Source: a bacterium (GTDB taxonomy: Bacteria > Planctomycetota > UBA1135 > UBA2386). Taken from it: DNA of 64,000 bases. Position 1 is the first letter of the stretch; each line of letters opens with the position of its first letter. The stretch spans positions 124,001-188,000 of the forward strand of contig JAUILN010000006.1 in the NCBI GenBank assembly GCA_030432695.1. Reading direction: 5' to 3'. Below the pieces are notes generated by a model that worked only from the letters and a program-made list of their open reading frames with translations, ran no database searches and was not told where the DNA came from. Below, one piece after another: positions 9,201 to 16,848 of the stretch. Both the position numbers and the translations under genes were made by a program.

Positions 9201-10011
9201 TGGAGACGACGATGCGGTGGCGGTAGGTGACCGGCTGGTCCTTCTTCCATTGCTGGTTGCCGAGCCGCTGCGGGCTCGGGCCGATGCCGAGCTGGCCGTC
9301 GACTCGGAACGCCTGCGGATAGCCGGGGTTCTGGTGGTGGTCGAGGATCGCGATCCGGCCCTGGTCGTCGCGGCCGTCGATTGCCATGCCCACGTCGACC
9401 CAGGGCGTGCGCTGGCCCTCGGCTTCGCCGTCGACCTGGCGCTGGGCATTGACCGCGTGGCCGTCGATCCCGGGTTTCCAGGGCATCCGGAGGAACAGCC
9501 CGCCGTAGTCGTAGCGGCCGAGCGTGAGGTCGCGGAGCGGCAGGCCGTGCCATACGAGGTCGAGTTCGAGGCGGCCCTCGTGCTCGGCGAGAGTCCATTG
9601 CTGGGTCTCCACCAGCAGCGGAGCGCCGTCTTCGCCGAGCAGTTCGTAGATGGTGCGCCACGCCACGCGCGGCCCGGACTCCTGCTCGATCGCCACCTCG
9701 CGCCGCCGCCAATGCGTCGCGCCCGGGTTGTGGAAGTAGTCGCGGCCGTCCAGCCGCGTGAAGCCCCAGTAGAGCCCGGTCTGGTGCCGGTGGTGGCCCG
9801 GGCTGAACTCGGTCAGTACGCCGTGGCCATCGGGCGCGGTGATCGGGTGGAGGTAGGGGCGGTGGTCGGGCGCCGCGACCTGGGTGACGACCGGCTGGTC
9901 GTTGCCGGCGCGGAGCACTCGGACCGCGTCGCCGTCACGGACGATCTCGAATCCCTGCGCTGGGACCGCGGAGGCGAGCAGCAGCGCGAGGAGGGCGGGC
10001 GGGGTGCGCAT
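6217..10011 (-). CDS. PmoA-like (DUF6807) / PVC-type haem-binding fusion protein
   Basis: This is an exported protein of about 1264 residues. I chose the ATG at 10011 because it opens a signal peptide (MRTPPALLALLLASAVPAQG). In-frame ATGs at 10026 and 10041 are alternatives. Residues 20-300 resemble the DUF6807/PmoA-like domain. From about 318 (MTVPDGFAVNAFASEP) a propeller of the Pirellula/Verrucomicrobium membrane-bound dehydrogenase type begins. It is followed by a HEAT-like helical stretch (about 700-1080) and a C-terminal PVC haem-binding domain with CATCH at 1133-1137. The family is typically periplasmic and thought to act in redox or sugar oxidation, but substrates are unknown. The gene is monocistronic, with palindromic repeats at both ends. 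Confidence 0.88.
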   Translation of the reverse strand: MRTPPALLALLLASAVPAQGFEIVRDGDAVRVLRAGNDQPVVTQVAAPDHRPYLHPITAPDGHGVLTEFSPGHHRHQTGLYWGFTRLDGRDYFHNPGATHWRRREVAIEQESGPRVAWRTIYELLGEDGAPLLVETQQWTLAEHEGRLELDLVWHGLPLRDLTLGRYDYGGLFLRMPWKPGIDGHAVNAQRQVDGEAEGQRTPWVDVGMAIDGRDDQGRIAILDHHQNPGYPQAFRVDGQLGIGPSPQRLGNQQWKKDQPVTYRHRIVVSTGPHDGMALQETWSRYTGQPYAWALWGMAQQEGRDAEFLTAEQAVAKMTVPDGFAVNAFASEPMIAQPMAFCWDDRGRLWVAENRDYEARNKGFANSGDSRILILEDTDRDGVADRRETFLEGIPFPSAVAVGLDGLWLAAPPHLLFVPDRDGDDRADMDDIEVRLTGWGIRDRHETLNSLTWGPDGWLYGCQGFATPSLVGRPKGEVRLPTKGDAFPENLPLDGPGTPINGGVWRYHPTKRRFEVVAHGFSNPWGLDFDARGNLFITACVLPHLWHIVPGGIYQRQGGSHFNPHVYDDLKTIVDHPHRSAHGGARVYLSDAFPAEYHGQLFMANIHEHAVLGDVLTPRGSSFVASHGTDFLKAHNAQWVGFSMELGPDGNLFVLDWHDADICGSSVQNGETGRIYRIAPVKSEAVQWDGRHADLQTLPDAALVDLQRSPSSWHARRARVVLQGRAVQGALASGTRDTLRSRLAGDAPAEHRLRALWALHVTEGLDAARLAALLDDPLDDMRAWSIRLLCEDDAPADEVVARFADLARTDPSPTVRLALASALQRLPHQARWPIARALAEHGEDAQDHNLPLMVWFGIEPAVPNDPARAVQFARASRLPHLTRFTARRLAAADRLGAVLGAAADGPASWSREVLLGVQDGLRGRNDVAPPAGWAALRGPLASRPMLAPLVAALAQTFGDRDADAELLATLDDPARPAAERGTALRALAAVAHAGVPSRLPACLDDETLRVEAIRAVAAYEAPELADLLLARYESFTETERSEVVQALAARPGSARRLTEALREGKVSKRDVPAWLARQLRRVVGNTFVDVWGPIDAAGADLEAQYARYRALLTDEALADADPRRGRAVFQRTCATCHTMYDAGGTLGPELTGSNRGNLEYLLGNILAPSEEIQDAYRMVMVVTRDGRTYGGTIAAETDESLTLRVVGQDDVTVLAKADVTSRTTLPVSLMPPGLLTTLEDPEVLDLVRYLQSDAQVPLPTTTGK

Positions 10012-10056
10012 GTTCGTGGCGTGCATCGGGGAGCGGGTCAACGGTCCTTCTCCGAG

Positions 10057-10095
10057 GACTTTTACAACCGGTGCCTGGCACCGGTTGTAAAAGTC
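10057..10095. repeat. Palindromic GGTGCC-T-GGCACC repeat, copy D
   Basis: A perfect inverted repeat of 19 pairs is centred on T10076. Its arms (GACTTTTACAACC and complement) are completely different from the other copies apart from the 13-nt core. It lies between the DUF6768 gene (stop at 10108) and the start of the haem-fusion gene, both on the minus strand. It could therefore end the sigma/DUF6768 transcript. Confidence 0.85.
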
Positions 10096-10107
10096 GCGGC
10101 GGCTCGT

Positions 10108-10485
10108 TCACGCGCTGCCCGTGTCCCGCCCCCCGAGCACTGCCAAGTGCAGCCGCTTGATCTCCTTCTGGATGCTCAGGTTCTGCTGGCTGTGGAAGAG
10201 GAACAGCTTGAGCTGGCCGACGGCGGTGAAGGACCAGAGGAACAGGACTGCGGACAGGATCTGGCTCTTCCGCGACGTGGACTCGTCGGAGGCGAGGAAC
10301 ACCCAGGCGCTTGCGAAAGCGATCGCCGTCAGCGCGAAGACCGCGGTCCATAGCAGGACCCGCAGCAGACGCGCTCGCCGCTCGAGCTTGCGCAGCGACT
10401 CCTCGAGTTCTTGCCGTGCCGGGTGGTCGCTCTGCGGTTCCTCACCGGCGAAGGCCTCGCGCAACATGGACTGGAACTCGTTCAT
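10108..10485 (-). CDS. Small two-TM membrane protein, DUF6768-like
   Basis: This 125-residue protein has two predicted membrane helices (about 41-64 and 76-96). The N-terminus is charged (MNEFQSMLREAF, then a helix rich in E/R/L). The C-terminal tail is basic (LSIQKEIKRLHL). It resembles the DUF6768 proteins found beside ECF sigma genes. Its ATG overlaps the sigma stop by 4 nt (ATGA), so the two are co-translated. By position it could be a membrane-bound regulator of that sigma factor, possibly an anti-sigma, but it has no zinc-binding HxxxCxxC motif. The function is inference. Confidence 0.75.
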   Translation of the reverse strand: MNEFQSMLREAFAGEEPQSDHPARQELEESLRKLERRARLLRVLLWTAVFALTAIAFASAWVFLASDESTSRKSQILSAVLFLWSFTAVGQLKLFLFHSQQNLSIQKEIKRLHLAVLGGRDTGSA

Positions 10486-11060
10486 GGTTCGTCACCCTCC
10501 AGGGTCTCTCTCAGTTGTCGGCGGATGCGGTGGAGCCGTGACTTCACCGTGCCCTCGGGCAGGTCGAAGACCGCGGCGAGTTCGTGGATGTCGAGGCCTT
10601 CGAGGTAGCGCAGCGAGACGAGCTGGCGGTCCTCGGGATCGAGCCGGGCGAGCGCCGCGCGGAGAGCGAGCACGGCGGCGCGGCGCGCGTCGTCGATCTC
10701 GGCTCCAGCCGTGCGATCCAGCTCGTCGCTGACCATTTCGCGCGGCGCGCGGCGGATCCGGTCGGCGGCGGCCCGTGCGACGATGCGGTACGCCCAGGCC
10801 CGAAAGGCTCGCGGGTCGTCGAGTCGCGACAGCCCGCGCAACACCGCGACCCAGGCGTCCTGTAGCACGTCGTTGGCGGCCTCGGCGCTCCCCACCACCC
10901 GCCGCGCATGGCGCCAGAGTCGCTCGTGCCAGAGCCGCGCGAACCGTTCGCGTGCCCCGGGGTCGCCGGCGCGGGCCTGCAGGAGCAGCAACTCCTCCGC
11001 CTGGCGCGCGCGCTCGGTGGCGACTGGATCGGACTCGGGTTGGCGCGGGATTGCGGACAT
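10482..11060 (-). CDS. ECF-type RNA polymerase sigma factor
   Basis: This is a 192-residue sigma-70-family ECF factor. Region 2 spans about 32-104, with NDVLQDAWVAVLRGL and FRAWAYRIVARAAADRIRR. Region 4 spans about 133-186, with LDPEDRQLVSLRYLEGLDI and a helix-turn-helix ending in GTVKSRLHRIRRQLRE. It would direct RNA polymerase to its own promoter class. It is translation-coupled to the two-TM DUF6768 protein and diverges from a Ser/Thr kinase gene across 172 bp. That arrangement suggests shared regulation. Confidence 0.93.
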   Translation of the reverse strand: MSAIPRQPESDPVATERARQAEELLLLQARAGDPGARERFARLWHERLWRHARRVVGSAEAANDVLQDAWVAVLRGLSRLDDPRAFRAWAYRIVARAAADRIRRAPREMVSDELDRTAGAEIDDARRAAVLALRAALARLDPEDRQLVSLRYLEGLDIHELAAVFDLPEGTVKSRLHRIRRQLRETLEGDEP

Positions 11061-11232
11061 CGAGCGGGGCCGGATCGGCGGGGCTCCATGAGGTCGCGGG
11101 GAAGTCCCCGGGCGTTCACGCCCGTCCGTGGAATTGTGCGCGGGGAATCGAAGACCGGCATCGTCTCGATTCCGCCGACCGATCCGGCCCCTTCTGGCGT
11201 GATCGCTGGCGATCTCGGATCCTCCGCCCCCG
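11061..11232. promoter_or_regulatory. Divergent promoter region between sigma and kinase genes
   Basis: This 172-bp gap must hold the start signals for both the sigma/DUF6768 unit and the kinase gene. I see short palindromes (GGGGAAGTCCCC near 11099 and GGGCGTTCACGCCC near 11109). I cannot assign -35 or -10 boxes with confidence. Confidence 0.4.
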
Positions 11233-13653
11233 ATGGACAGCGACCGTCATGCCCGCCTCGTCGATCTCTTCGAACGAGTCTGTACCCTGCCGCCCTCTGA
11301 TCGTTCGGCCTGGCTCGAATCCGCTTGCGACGACCCGACCCTCCGGGCGGAGGTCCTGGAACTCCTCGCCCACGACGATGCCGACGGGTTCCTCACCACC
11401 GACCACGTGCCGGGCTCGCGCTTCGCGACCGAGCCGATGGAGCTGGCCTTGCCGGCGGAGATCGGCGAGTTCGTGCTGCACGAGGAGATCGGTCGCGGCG
11501 GCATGGGGGTCGTGCTCCGCGCCACGCAGCGTCATCCCGCCCGCGAAGTGGCGCTGAAGGTGTTGCTCCAGGGAGGTCTCTCCACGGACTCCCGCCGGCG
11601 CTTCGAGCTCGAGGCCGAGGCGCTGGGGCGGCTGCAGCATCCCGGGATCGCGCAGATCCACGCCGCCGGCACCTACCGGAGTGCCGCCGGCGAGCTGCCC
11701 TACCTCGCGATGGAGCTGGTTCGCGGCGTGCCGCTCGGTGCTTGGATCGAACGTGCGGCCCCCGACCGGCGGACGCGGCTCGAGTTCCTCGCTGAGGTCT
11801 GCGACGCCGTCCACCACGCGCACCAACGCGGTCTCATCCATCGCGATCTCAAACCGGCCAATATCCTGGTCGACGACTCGAGCCGGCCGAAGGTCCTCGA
11901 CTTCGGCATCGCGCGGCTGATCGACGACGAGCGGGTCGCGTCGCTGCACACCCGCACCGGCCAGGTGCTCGGCACGCTGGCGTACATGAGTCCCGAGCAG
12001 GCGGTCGGCGAGGCGGGATCGGTCGACGTCCGCACCGATGTCCACGCGCTCGGCGTGGTCGGCTTCGAGATGCTGACCGATGGCCAGTTGCCGTATCCGG
12101 TCGCCGGCGAGACGGTGACTCGGGCTCTGCACGTGCTGTCGACCGCCGAGCCGCGGTCGCTGGCGTCGTTCGATCCGAGTCTGCGGGGCGACCTCGACAC
12201 GATCTTCGGCAAGGCCCTGCAGCGCGATCCCGAATGGCGGTACGGGACGGCCGCGGAATTGGCCGCCGACCTGCGACGCCATCTGGCCGACGAGCCGATC
12301 GCGGCGCGGCGGCCCACCGCGGTCTATCAGCTCCGCAAGTTCACGCGGCGGCACCGGGGCCTGGTCGCGGGTCTCCTGCTCGCGGCGCTCTCGCTGGTGG
12401 CCGGCACGGTGGTCTCCGTGGTCTGGGCGCTGCGGGCCGAGGATGCAGCCGAGCGCGCGCGCATCGCCGGGGACGCGGCTCGAACCAATGCCGCGGCAGC
12501 CCGCGCCGAGGCGGAAGTGTCGGACTTCGTGGTGCGCTTCACGCAGCGGCTGTTTCTCTCGGCGGCTCCGGAGATCGCCAACGGGCGCGAGATCACCGCG
12601 CGGGAGTTGTTGGCACGGGGGTGCGAGGAGGTGCTGAAGCTGCCGGAGGACGCCTCGCAGGTCCGTGGTCAGTTGCTGCGCTTTCTGGGGACCGTCGAGG
12701 TCAACATGGGCGAGTACGAGATCGCCGAGCCGCTGCTCGTGGAGTCCCTGCAGGATCTCGAGGCCGACCTCGACGGCGACGATCCGCGGTTGGTCGAGGC
12801 GCACTTCAGCATGGGGTTCCTGCTGCAGCGCACGGGGCGACCCGGGCTCGCAGAGGAACACCTGCGCACCTCGCTCGACATGCATCGACATCTGGGCGGC
12901 GGTCCCGGCGAGGAGACCGCGCGTGCTCTTCAGTGTCTCGGCCTGATCGCGAAGTCCCGCGGCCAGGCCGAGGAAGCGCTGCGCCTGTTCGACGAGTCGT
13001 ACGCGGCGTGGCTTGCCGAGGACCCGCCCACCGACGAACACCTCGGCTTCGCCGCGCGCACCTTGATGGACATGGCGAACGTCCACTCGGCCGCGGGGCG
13101 GCTCGATGAGGCGGAGGGCTACGCGCTGCGCGCGATGGAGGCCGCGGAGCGGTCCGGAGAACGGCGCAACTTCGGCGTGCTGAAGACCAATCTCGGCCAT
13201 CTGCGCCTGAACCAGGGGCGGCTGGACGGGGCCGAGGTGCTGTTCCGGGAAGCGCTCGCCCTCGGCGAGGAGCTGCTCGGACCCGACAACCCGATCCTCC
13301 TGCCGCGGCTCGTCAACCTCGGCACGGTCTGTGGCATGACCGGTCGACTCGACGAGTCGGATTCATACCTGAAGCGCGCCCTCGATCTGCTGGAGGGTCG
13401 CGACATCAGTCACGACGAGGTCGCCGCCCGGGCCCTGTCCTGCTACGGCACCCTGCAGGCCCAGGGTGGTCGGATCGCCGAGGCGCTGGGCTACTGGCGG
13501 CGGGCGGTCGAGATCCAGGAAGCCCTGGGAGGGCCGCTGTCGAGGGCCCTGGTGAAGGACCTCACCAACATGGCCCAGGCCGAGCGCTATCTCGGCCACG
13601 TCGAGGAGGCGCAGCGGATCCAGGAGCGACTGGGAGCGATCCAGGCGCGGTAG
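11233..13653 (+). CDS. Ser/Thr protein kinase with TM helix and TPR repeats
   Basis: This is an 806-residue Hanks-type kinase. After an N-terminal helical segment comes the glycine loop GRGGMG, the ATP lysine K109 (VALKVL), the catalytic HRDLKPAN at 203-210, DFG at 223 and the activation segment GTLAYMSPEQ. All key residues are present, so it is probably active. One membrane helix follows at about 376-400. A long C-terminal part (about 450-800) of tetratricopeptide-like repeats follows (for example LMDMANVHSAAGRLDEAEGY). The kinase is predicted cytoplasmic and the TPR part external. It diverges from the sigma/DUF6768 pair and is followed 77 bp later by another sigma gene. Confidence 0.93.
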   Translation: MDSDRHARLVDLFERVCTLPPSDRSAWLESACDDPTLRAEVLELLAHDDADGFLTTDHVPGSRFATEPMELALPAEIGEFVLHEEIGRGGMGVVLRATQRHPAREVALKVLLQGGLSTDSRRRFELEAEALGRLQHPGIAQIHAAGTYRSAAGELPYLAMELVRGVPLGAWIERAAPDRRTRLEFLAEVCDAVHHAHQRGLIHRDLKPANILVDDSSRPKVLDFGIARLIDDERVASLHTRTGQVLGTLAYMSPEQAVGEAGSVDVRTDVHALGVVGFEMLTDGQLPYPVAGETVTRALHVLSTAEPRSLASFDPSLRGDLDTIFGKALQRDPEWRYGTAAELAADLRRHLADEPIAARRPTAVYQLRKFTRRHRGLVAGLLLAALSLVAGTVVSVVWALRAEDAAERARIAGDAARTNAAAARAEAEVSDFVVRFTQRLFLSAAPEIANGREITARELLARGCEEVLKLPEDASQVRGQLLRFLGTVEVNMGEYEIAEPLLVESLQDLEADLDGDDPRLVEAHFSMGFLLQRTGRPGLAEEHLRTSLDMHRHLGGGPGEETARALQCLGLIAKSRGQAEEALRLFDESYAAWLAEDPPTDEHLGFAARTLMDMANVHSAAGRLDEAEGYALRAMEAAERSGERRNFGVLKTNLGHLRLNQGRLDGAEVLFREALALGEELLGPDNPILLPRLVNLGTVCGMTGRLDESDSYLKRALDLLEGRDISHDEVAARALSCYGTLQAQGGRIAEALGYWRRAVEIQEALGGPLSRALVKDLTNMAQAERYLGHVEEAQRIQERLGAIQAR

Positions 13654-13730
13654 ACGGTCGCCGGCGGTTGGAGCGGGGTCGGGCCGGAGGTAGCCTGCGC
13701 GGGGAGATCCGCTGCGTCTCCCGCCCTGCC

Positions 13731-14309
13731 GTGAGCCCCGACGACCACGCCCTGACCGCCCTCTTCGAGGCCGCGCGCGCCGGCGACGATGCCGCGGTGG
13801 ATCGGGCCCTGCCGCTCGTCTACGACGAACTCCGCGACCTCGCCGCGTGGTTGCTCCGCCGTGAAGGGCCCGGGCACACGCTGCAGGCGACCGCCTTGGT
13901 CCACGAAGCGTGGCTGAAGATCTCGAAGGCCGCGGAGACGTCGGGGGCGGGGTTCGAAGGGCGCAGCCACTTCTTCGGTGTCGCCAGCAAGGCGATGCGG
14001 CACGTGCTGGTCAGTCATGCGCGGTCCCGCGGTGCCCAGAAGCGGGGTGGCGATGCCGAGCGCGTGCCGCTCGACGACTGCGTCGACTCGGTGCAGTCCG
14101 ACACCGGCGATCTGATCGCCTTCGACGAGGCGTTGCGCAGGTTGGCGGAGGTGAGCCCGCGCCAGGCACGGGTCGTCGAGCTGAAGGTCTTCGGCGACCT
14201 GTCGTTCCCCGAGATCGCCGAGTCGCTGGGAGTCGGCCTGACCACCGCCAAGGCCGACTGGCGGTTCGCACGGGCCTGGCTCCACAAGGCGCTCGAGGCG
14301 GACGATTAG
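13731..14309 (+). CDS. ECF sigma factor of the planctomycete HTLQATALVHEAW type
   Basis: This is a 192-residue sigma factor. I used the GTG at 13731, since residues encoded further upstream (from 13668) do not resemble the family. Diagnostic blocks are HTLQATALVHEAWLK (49-63), HFFGVASKAMRHVLV (80-94) and region 4 ending in TTAKADWRFARAWLHKAL. These match the sigma family (TIGR02999-like) usually encoded beside kinases in Planctomycetes and Acidobacteria. It lies 77 bp after a kinase and 103 bp before a toroid-fold secreted protein, with another kinase after that. Which kinase it partners is unclear. Confidence 0.92.
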   Translation: MSPDDHALTALFEAARAGDDAAVDRALPLVYDELRDLAAWLLRREGPGHTLQATALVHEAWLKISKAAETSGAGFEGRSHFFGVASKAMRHVLVSHARSRGAQKRGGDAERVPLDDCVDSVQSDTGDLIAFDEALRRLAEVSPRQARVVELKVFGDLSFPEIAESLGVGLTTAKADWRFARAWLHKALEADD

Positions 14310-14412
14310 CGGACCTCGATCGGGATGGACTGACCCCGCGGTCGGCCGGTCGGTATCCTTCGCCCGCCCCTCCCGCGCGTCGCCTGCGCTTCCGCTGCGC
14401 CAACACCAGTCG

Positions 14413-16791
14413 ATGACCTTCCTCCGCTCCGCGTCGCCCGCAGGGGGCGACCACCCGATCGTGCGTCTGGCCGCCGGTCTCGTTGTGCTGTCCGTCGTCG
14501 CGCCGGTTGCCAGCCAAGAGGCCTGGCAGCTTCCCGAACGTGGCTATGCCCTCTACGACCGGGAGCCGATCGCGTGGCGGATCGGGCCGATGCAGGACGT
14601 GAAGCGCGGCGGACTGCTCCGGCCGGTCGACGCGGCTTCGACGTGGCGGTTGCGCACTCTCGAGAAGGCCGCGCTGGCCGATGGCTTCCAGGTCGCGGAC
14701 TTCGACGACGGGGCCTGGCCGGAGGCCCGTCTGCCGCTGGCGACCTCCGCCGACCCGAAGGCGACCTGGCCGCAGAGCCAGCGGGTCCTGCAGGGTCGCG
14801 TCCGCTTCGAGACGCCGCGTTCGACCAAGGCCTGCGTGCTCACCGTCGAACACGAAGACGACGTGACGCTGTGGTTGAACGGCTTCCGCATCGTGCAGGT
14901 GGCTGGCGACGGCAACCGCAAGCGCACCGAGCTGGTCTTCGACGACGGCCAGCTCGATCTCCTCGACCGGCGCGGCAACGTGTTGTCGCTCGAGGTGCAG
15001 AACAAGGACGGCGGCAGCTACGTGGCGGTCGAACTCACCGCCTCGCCGCGGCCGTTCCGGGCGCCCGAACAGGCCTTGGCGCGCGTGCAGCGCGACCAGC
15101 AGGAAGCGCGGCAACTGCAGGACGGGTTCTTCACCTCGTGGCGGGCGCCGGCGGTGATCCACGAGACCGACCTCGACGACGCGCACGCATTCGTGACCCG
15201 CATGCCGGTCGACCTGCGTGACCTCGGCGCGTGGTTGGCGTTCGACCTGCGGCGCGCGTCGCGGGGCGGCAGTGTGAAGGCCGAGGCTCCGCTGGCCTGG
15301 AAGGTCGGCGACATCGGCATCGACGGCAAGGTGGAACGGGTCGGCGCGACCGGCACCCAGCGGATCGTCGCCGAGATCGAGGGGCGGCTTCCCAACGAGC
15401 GGCGCTACGAGAAGCGCTATTACCAGACCGAGGTGATGCGCCACGTGGAGTTCAGCTTCGAAGGCGAGCTGACCGTGGAGCGCGCCTTCGATGCGGAGCG
15501 CGGCGTGGTGACCGGCTTCGAGGCCCGTCTCCTGGGCCAACTGGTCCGCTCCGGCGGCGAGCAGGCCGGCGCGGCCTACGAACTGGAGTTCGCCGAGCGT
15601 TGGCGGCTGCGCGAGGTGCGGCCGCCGCGCGACGGCAAGTTCGAGGAGGCGGTGGTCGAGTCGATCCGCAAGGGCGCCGAGTTCCTGAAGGAGAAGCTGA
15701 AGGAGCCCGCCGGACCCGGCATGGAGCCCGGCGGTGAGGACCGCACCTACCCGAGTGGTGCCCTGGCGCTCGGCATCCTCGGCTTGATCCACGCCGAGGT
15801 GCCGCGCGACGACCCGGTGCTGGTCGGGGCCCTGGACGAACTCCGGCGCCGCAAGCTGGTCGATACCTACTCCCTGGCCAATGCCGTGATGGTGATGGAG
15901 GCCTACTACGCGCCGCGCGGTGAATACGAGGAGATGCGCGCCGGCCGCATCGACAGGCCGCGGCCGCGGGTCCTGTCGAAGGCCGACCTCGAGCTGGTGC
16001 GCGGTTGGAAGGACCAGATCCTCGACCACCTCGACACGCGGGTGGATCCGGCCTACCTGGCGCGCTGGAGCTACGTGAAGGAGGCGCGCTACGACCACTC
16101 GGTGAACCAGTACGGCCTGCTCGGCCTGCATTCGGCGCAGCTCTGCGGTCTCGAGGTCTCGCCGTCGCTGTGGCGCGGGGCCGTCGCCCACCTGGTCGCC
16201 GACCAGCAGGAGCCGGAGCGGACCATCAAGCTGGAGACCACCACGCACCGTCAGTTGGCGGCGATGCGTGGCGGGGCGGGTACGACGACGAGCAGCGGTT
16301 CGCGTCCCACCGGAGTCGCCGGCTGGGGCTACATCGAGCCGCTCCTCAATGGCGAGCCGCGGCCGATCTACGGCAGCATGACCTGTGCGGGTCTCACCGG
16401 GCTCACGATCGGACTGGCCGGCATGCGCAATGCGGAGCTGACCCGCGATCCGGTCCTGGCCGAGGGCGAGAAGGCCCTGCGCATGGGGCTCGCCTGGCTG
16501 GCCGAGAACTACACCGCCAACTACCACCCGGGTCCCGGCCTGCACGCCCACTACTACTCCCACGTCTTCTACTATCTGTATGGCGTGGAGCGCGCGTGCG
16601 AGCTGTCGGGCATCGCACTTCTCAATGGGCGAGACTGGTATCAGGAAGGCGCGGTGGCACTGCTCGAGATGCAGGAGCCGAACGGCACCTGGGTCGGGCC
16701 GACCGGCGGGAACTACCGCGGCGTGGTGGAGACCGCGATGGCGATCCTGTTCCTCAAGAAGGCCTCGATGCCGGTCTACACCGGGAAGTGA
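14413..16791 (+). CDS. Secreted protein with terpenoid-cyclase-like toroid repeats
   Basis: This is a 792-residue protein with an N-terminal hydrophobic export segment (about 16-36). A beta region (about 85-215) follows, with a galactose-binding-like jelly-roll pattern (VTLWLNGFRIVQVAGDGN). The central part has no family I can name. The C-terminal half (about 415-785) has alternating helices typical of the prenyltransferase/squalene-cyclase alpha-alpha toroid, with motifs such as YGLLGLHSAQLCGLEV and LLEMQEPNGTWVGP. The fold is a good guess. A real cyclase activity is unlikely, because I see no DxDD or DxDTA acid motif. It sits between a sigma factor and a kinase, all on the plus strand. Confidence 0.75.
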   Translation: MTFLRSASPAGGDHPIVRLAAGLVVLSVVAPVASQEAWQLPERGYALYDREPIAWRIGPMQDVKRGGLLRPVDAASTWRLRTLEKAALADGFQVADFDDGAWPEARLPLATSADPKATWPQSQRVLQGRVRFETPRSTKACVLTVEHEDDVTLWLNGFRIVQVAGDGNRKRTELVFDDGQLDLLDRRGNVLSLEVQNKDGGSYVAVELTASPRPFRAPEQALARVQRDQQEARQLQDGFFTSWRAPAVIHETDLDDAHAFVTRMPVDLRDLGAWLAFDLRRASRGGSVKAEAPLAWKVGDIGIDGKVERVGATGTQRIVAEIEGRLPNERRYEKRYYQTEVMRHVEFSFEGELTVERAFDAERGVVTGFEARLLGQLVRSGGEQAGAAYELEFAERWRLREVRPPRDGKFEEAVVESIRKGAEFLKEKLKEPAGPGMEPGGEDRTYPSGALALGILGLIHAEVPRDDPVLVGALDELRRRKLVDTYSLANAVMVMEAYYAPRGEYEEMRAGRIDRPRPRVLSKADLELVRGWKDQILDHLDTRVDPAYLARWSYVKEARYDHSVNQYGLLGLHSAQLCGLEVSPSLWRGAVAHLVADQQEPERTIKLETTTHRQLAAMRGGAGTTTSSGSRPTGVAGWGYIEPLLNGEPRPIYGSMTCAGLTGLTIGLAGMRNAELTRDPVLAEGEKALRMGLAWLAENYTANYHPGPGLHAHYYSHVFYYLYGVERACELSGIALLNGRDWYQEGAVALLEMQEPNGTWVGPTGGNYRGVVETAMAILFLKKASMPVYTGK

Positions 16792-16848
16792 TCGGGTAGC
16801 GTCCGTCGATCTCGTTCTCACTCCAACGCTCGACAGTCCTGGTGGAAC

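Noticed and set aside
7036..10353. 1105-codon open frame on the plus strand, antisense to the haem-fusion gene
   Set aside because: It lacks a family pattern and is made of R, V, D, Q, E-rich text typical of the strand opposite a GC-rich gene. The minus-strand frame has clear domains.
14413..16791. Functional squalene-hopene cyclase
   Set aside because: The protein is exported and lacks the DxDD/DxDTA acid motif; only the toroid fold is plausible.
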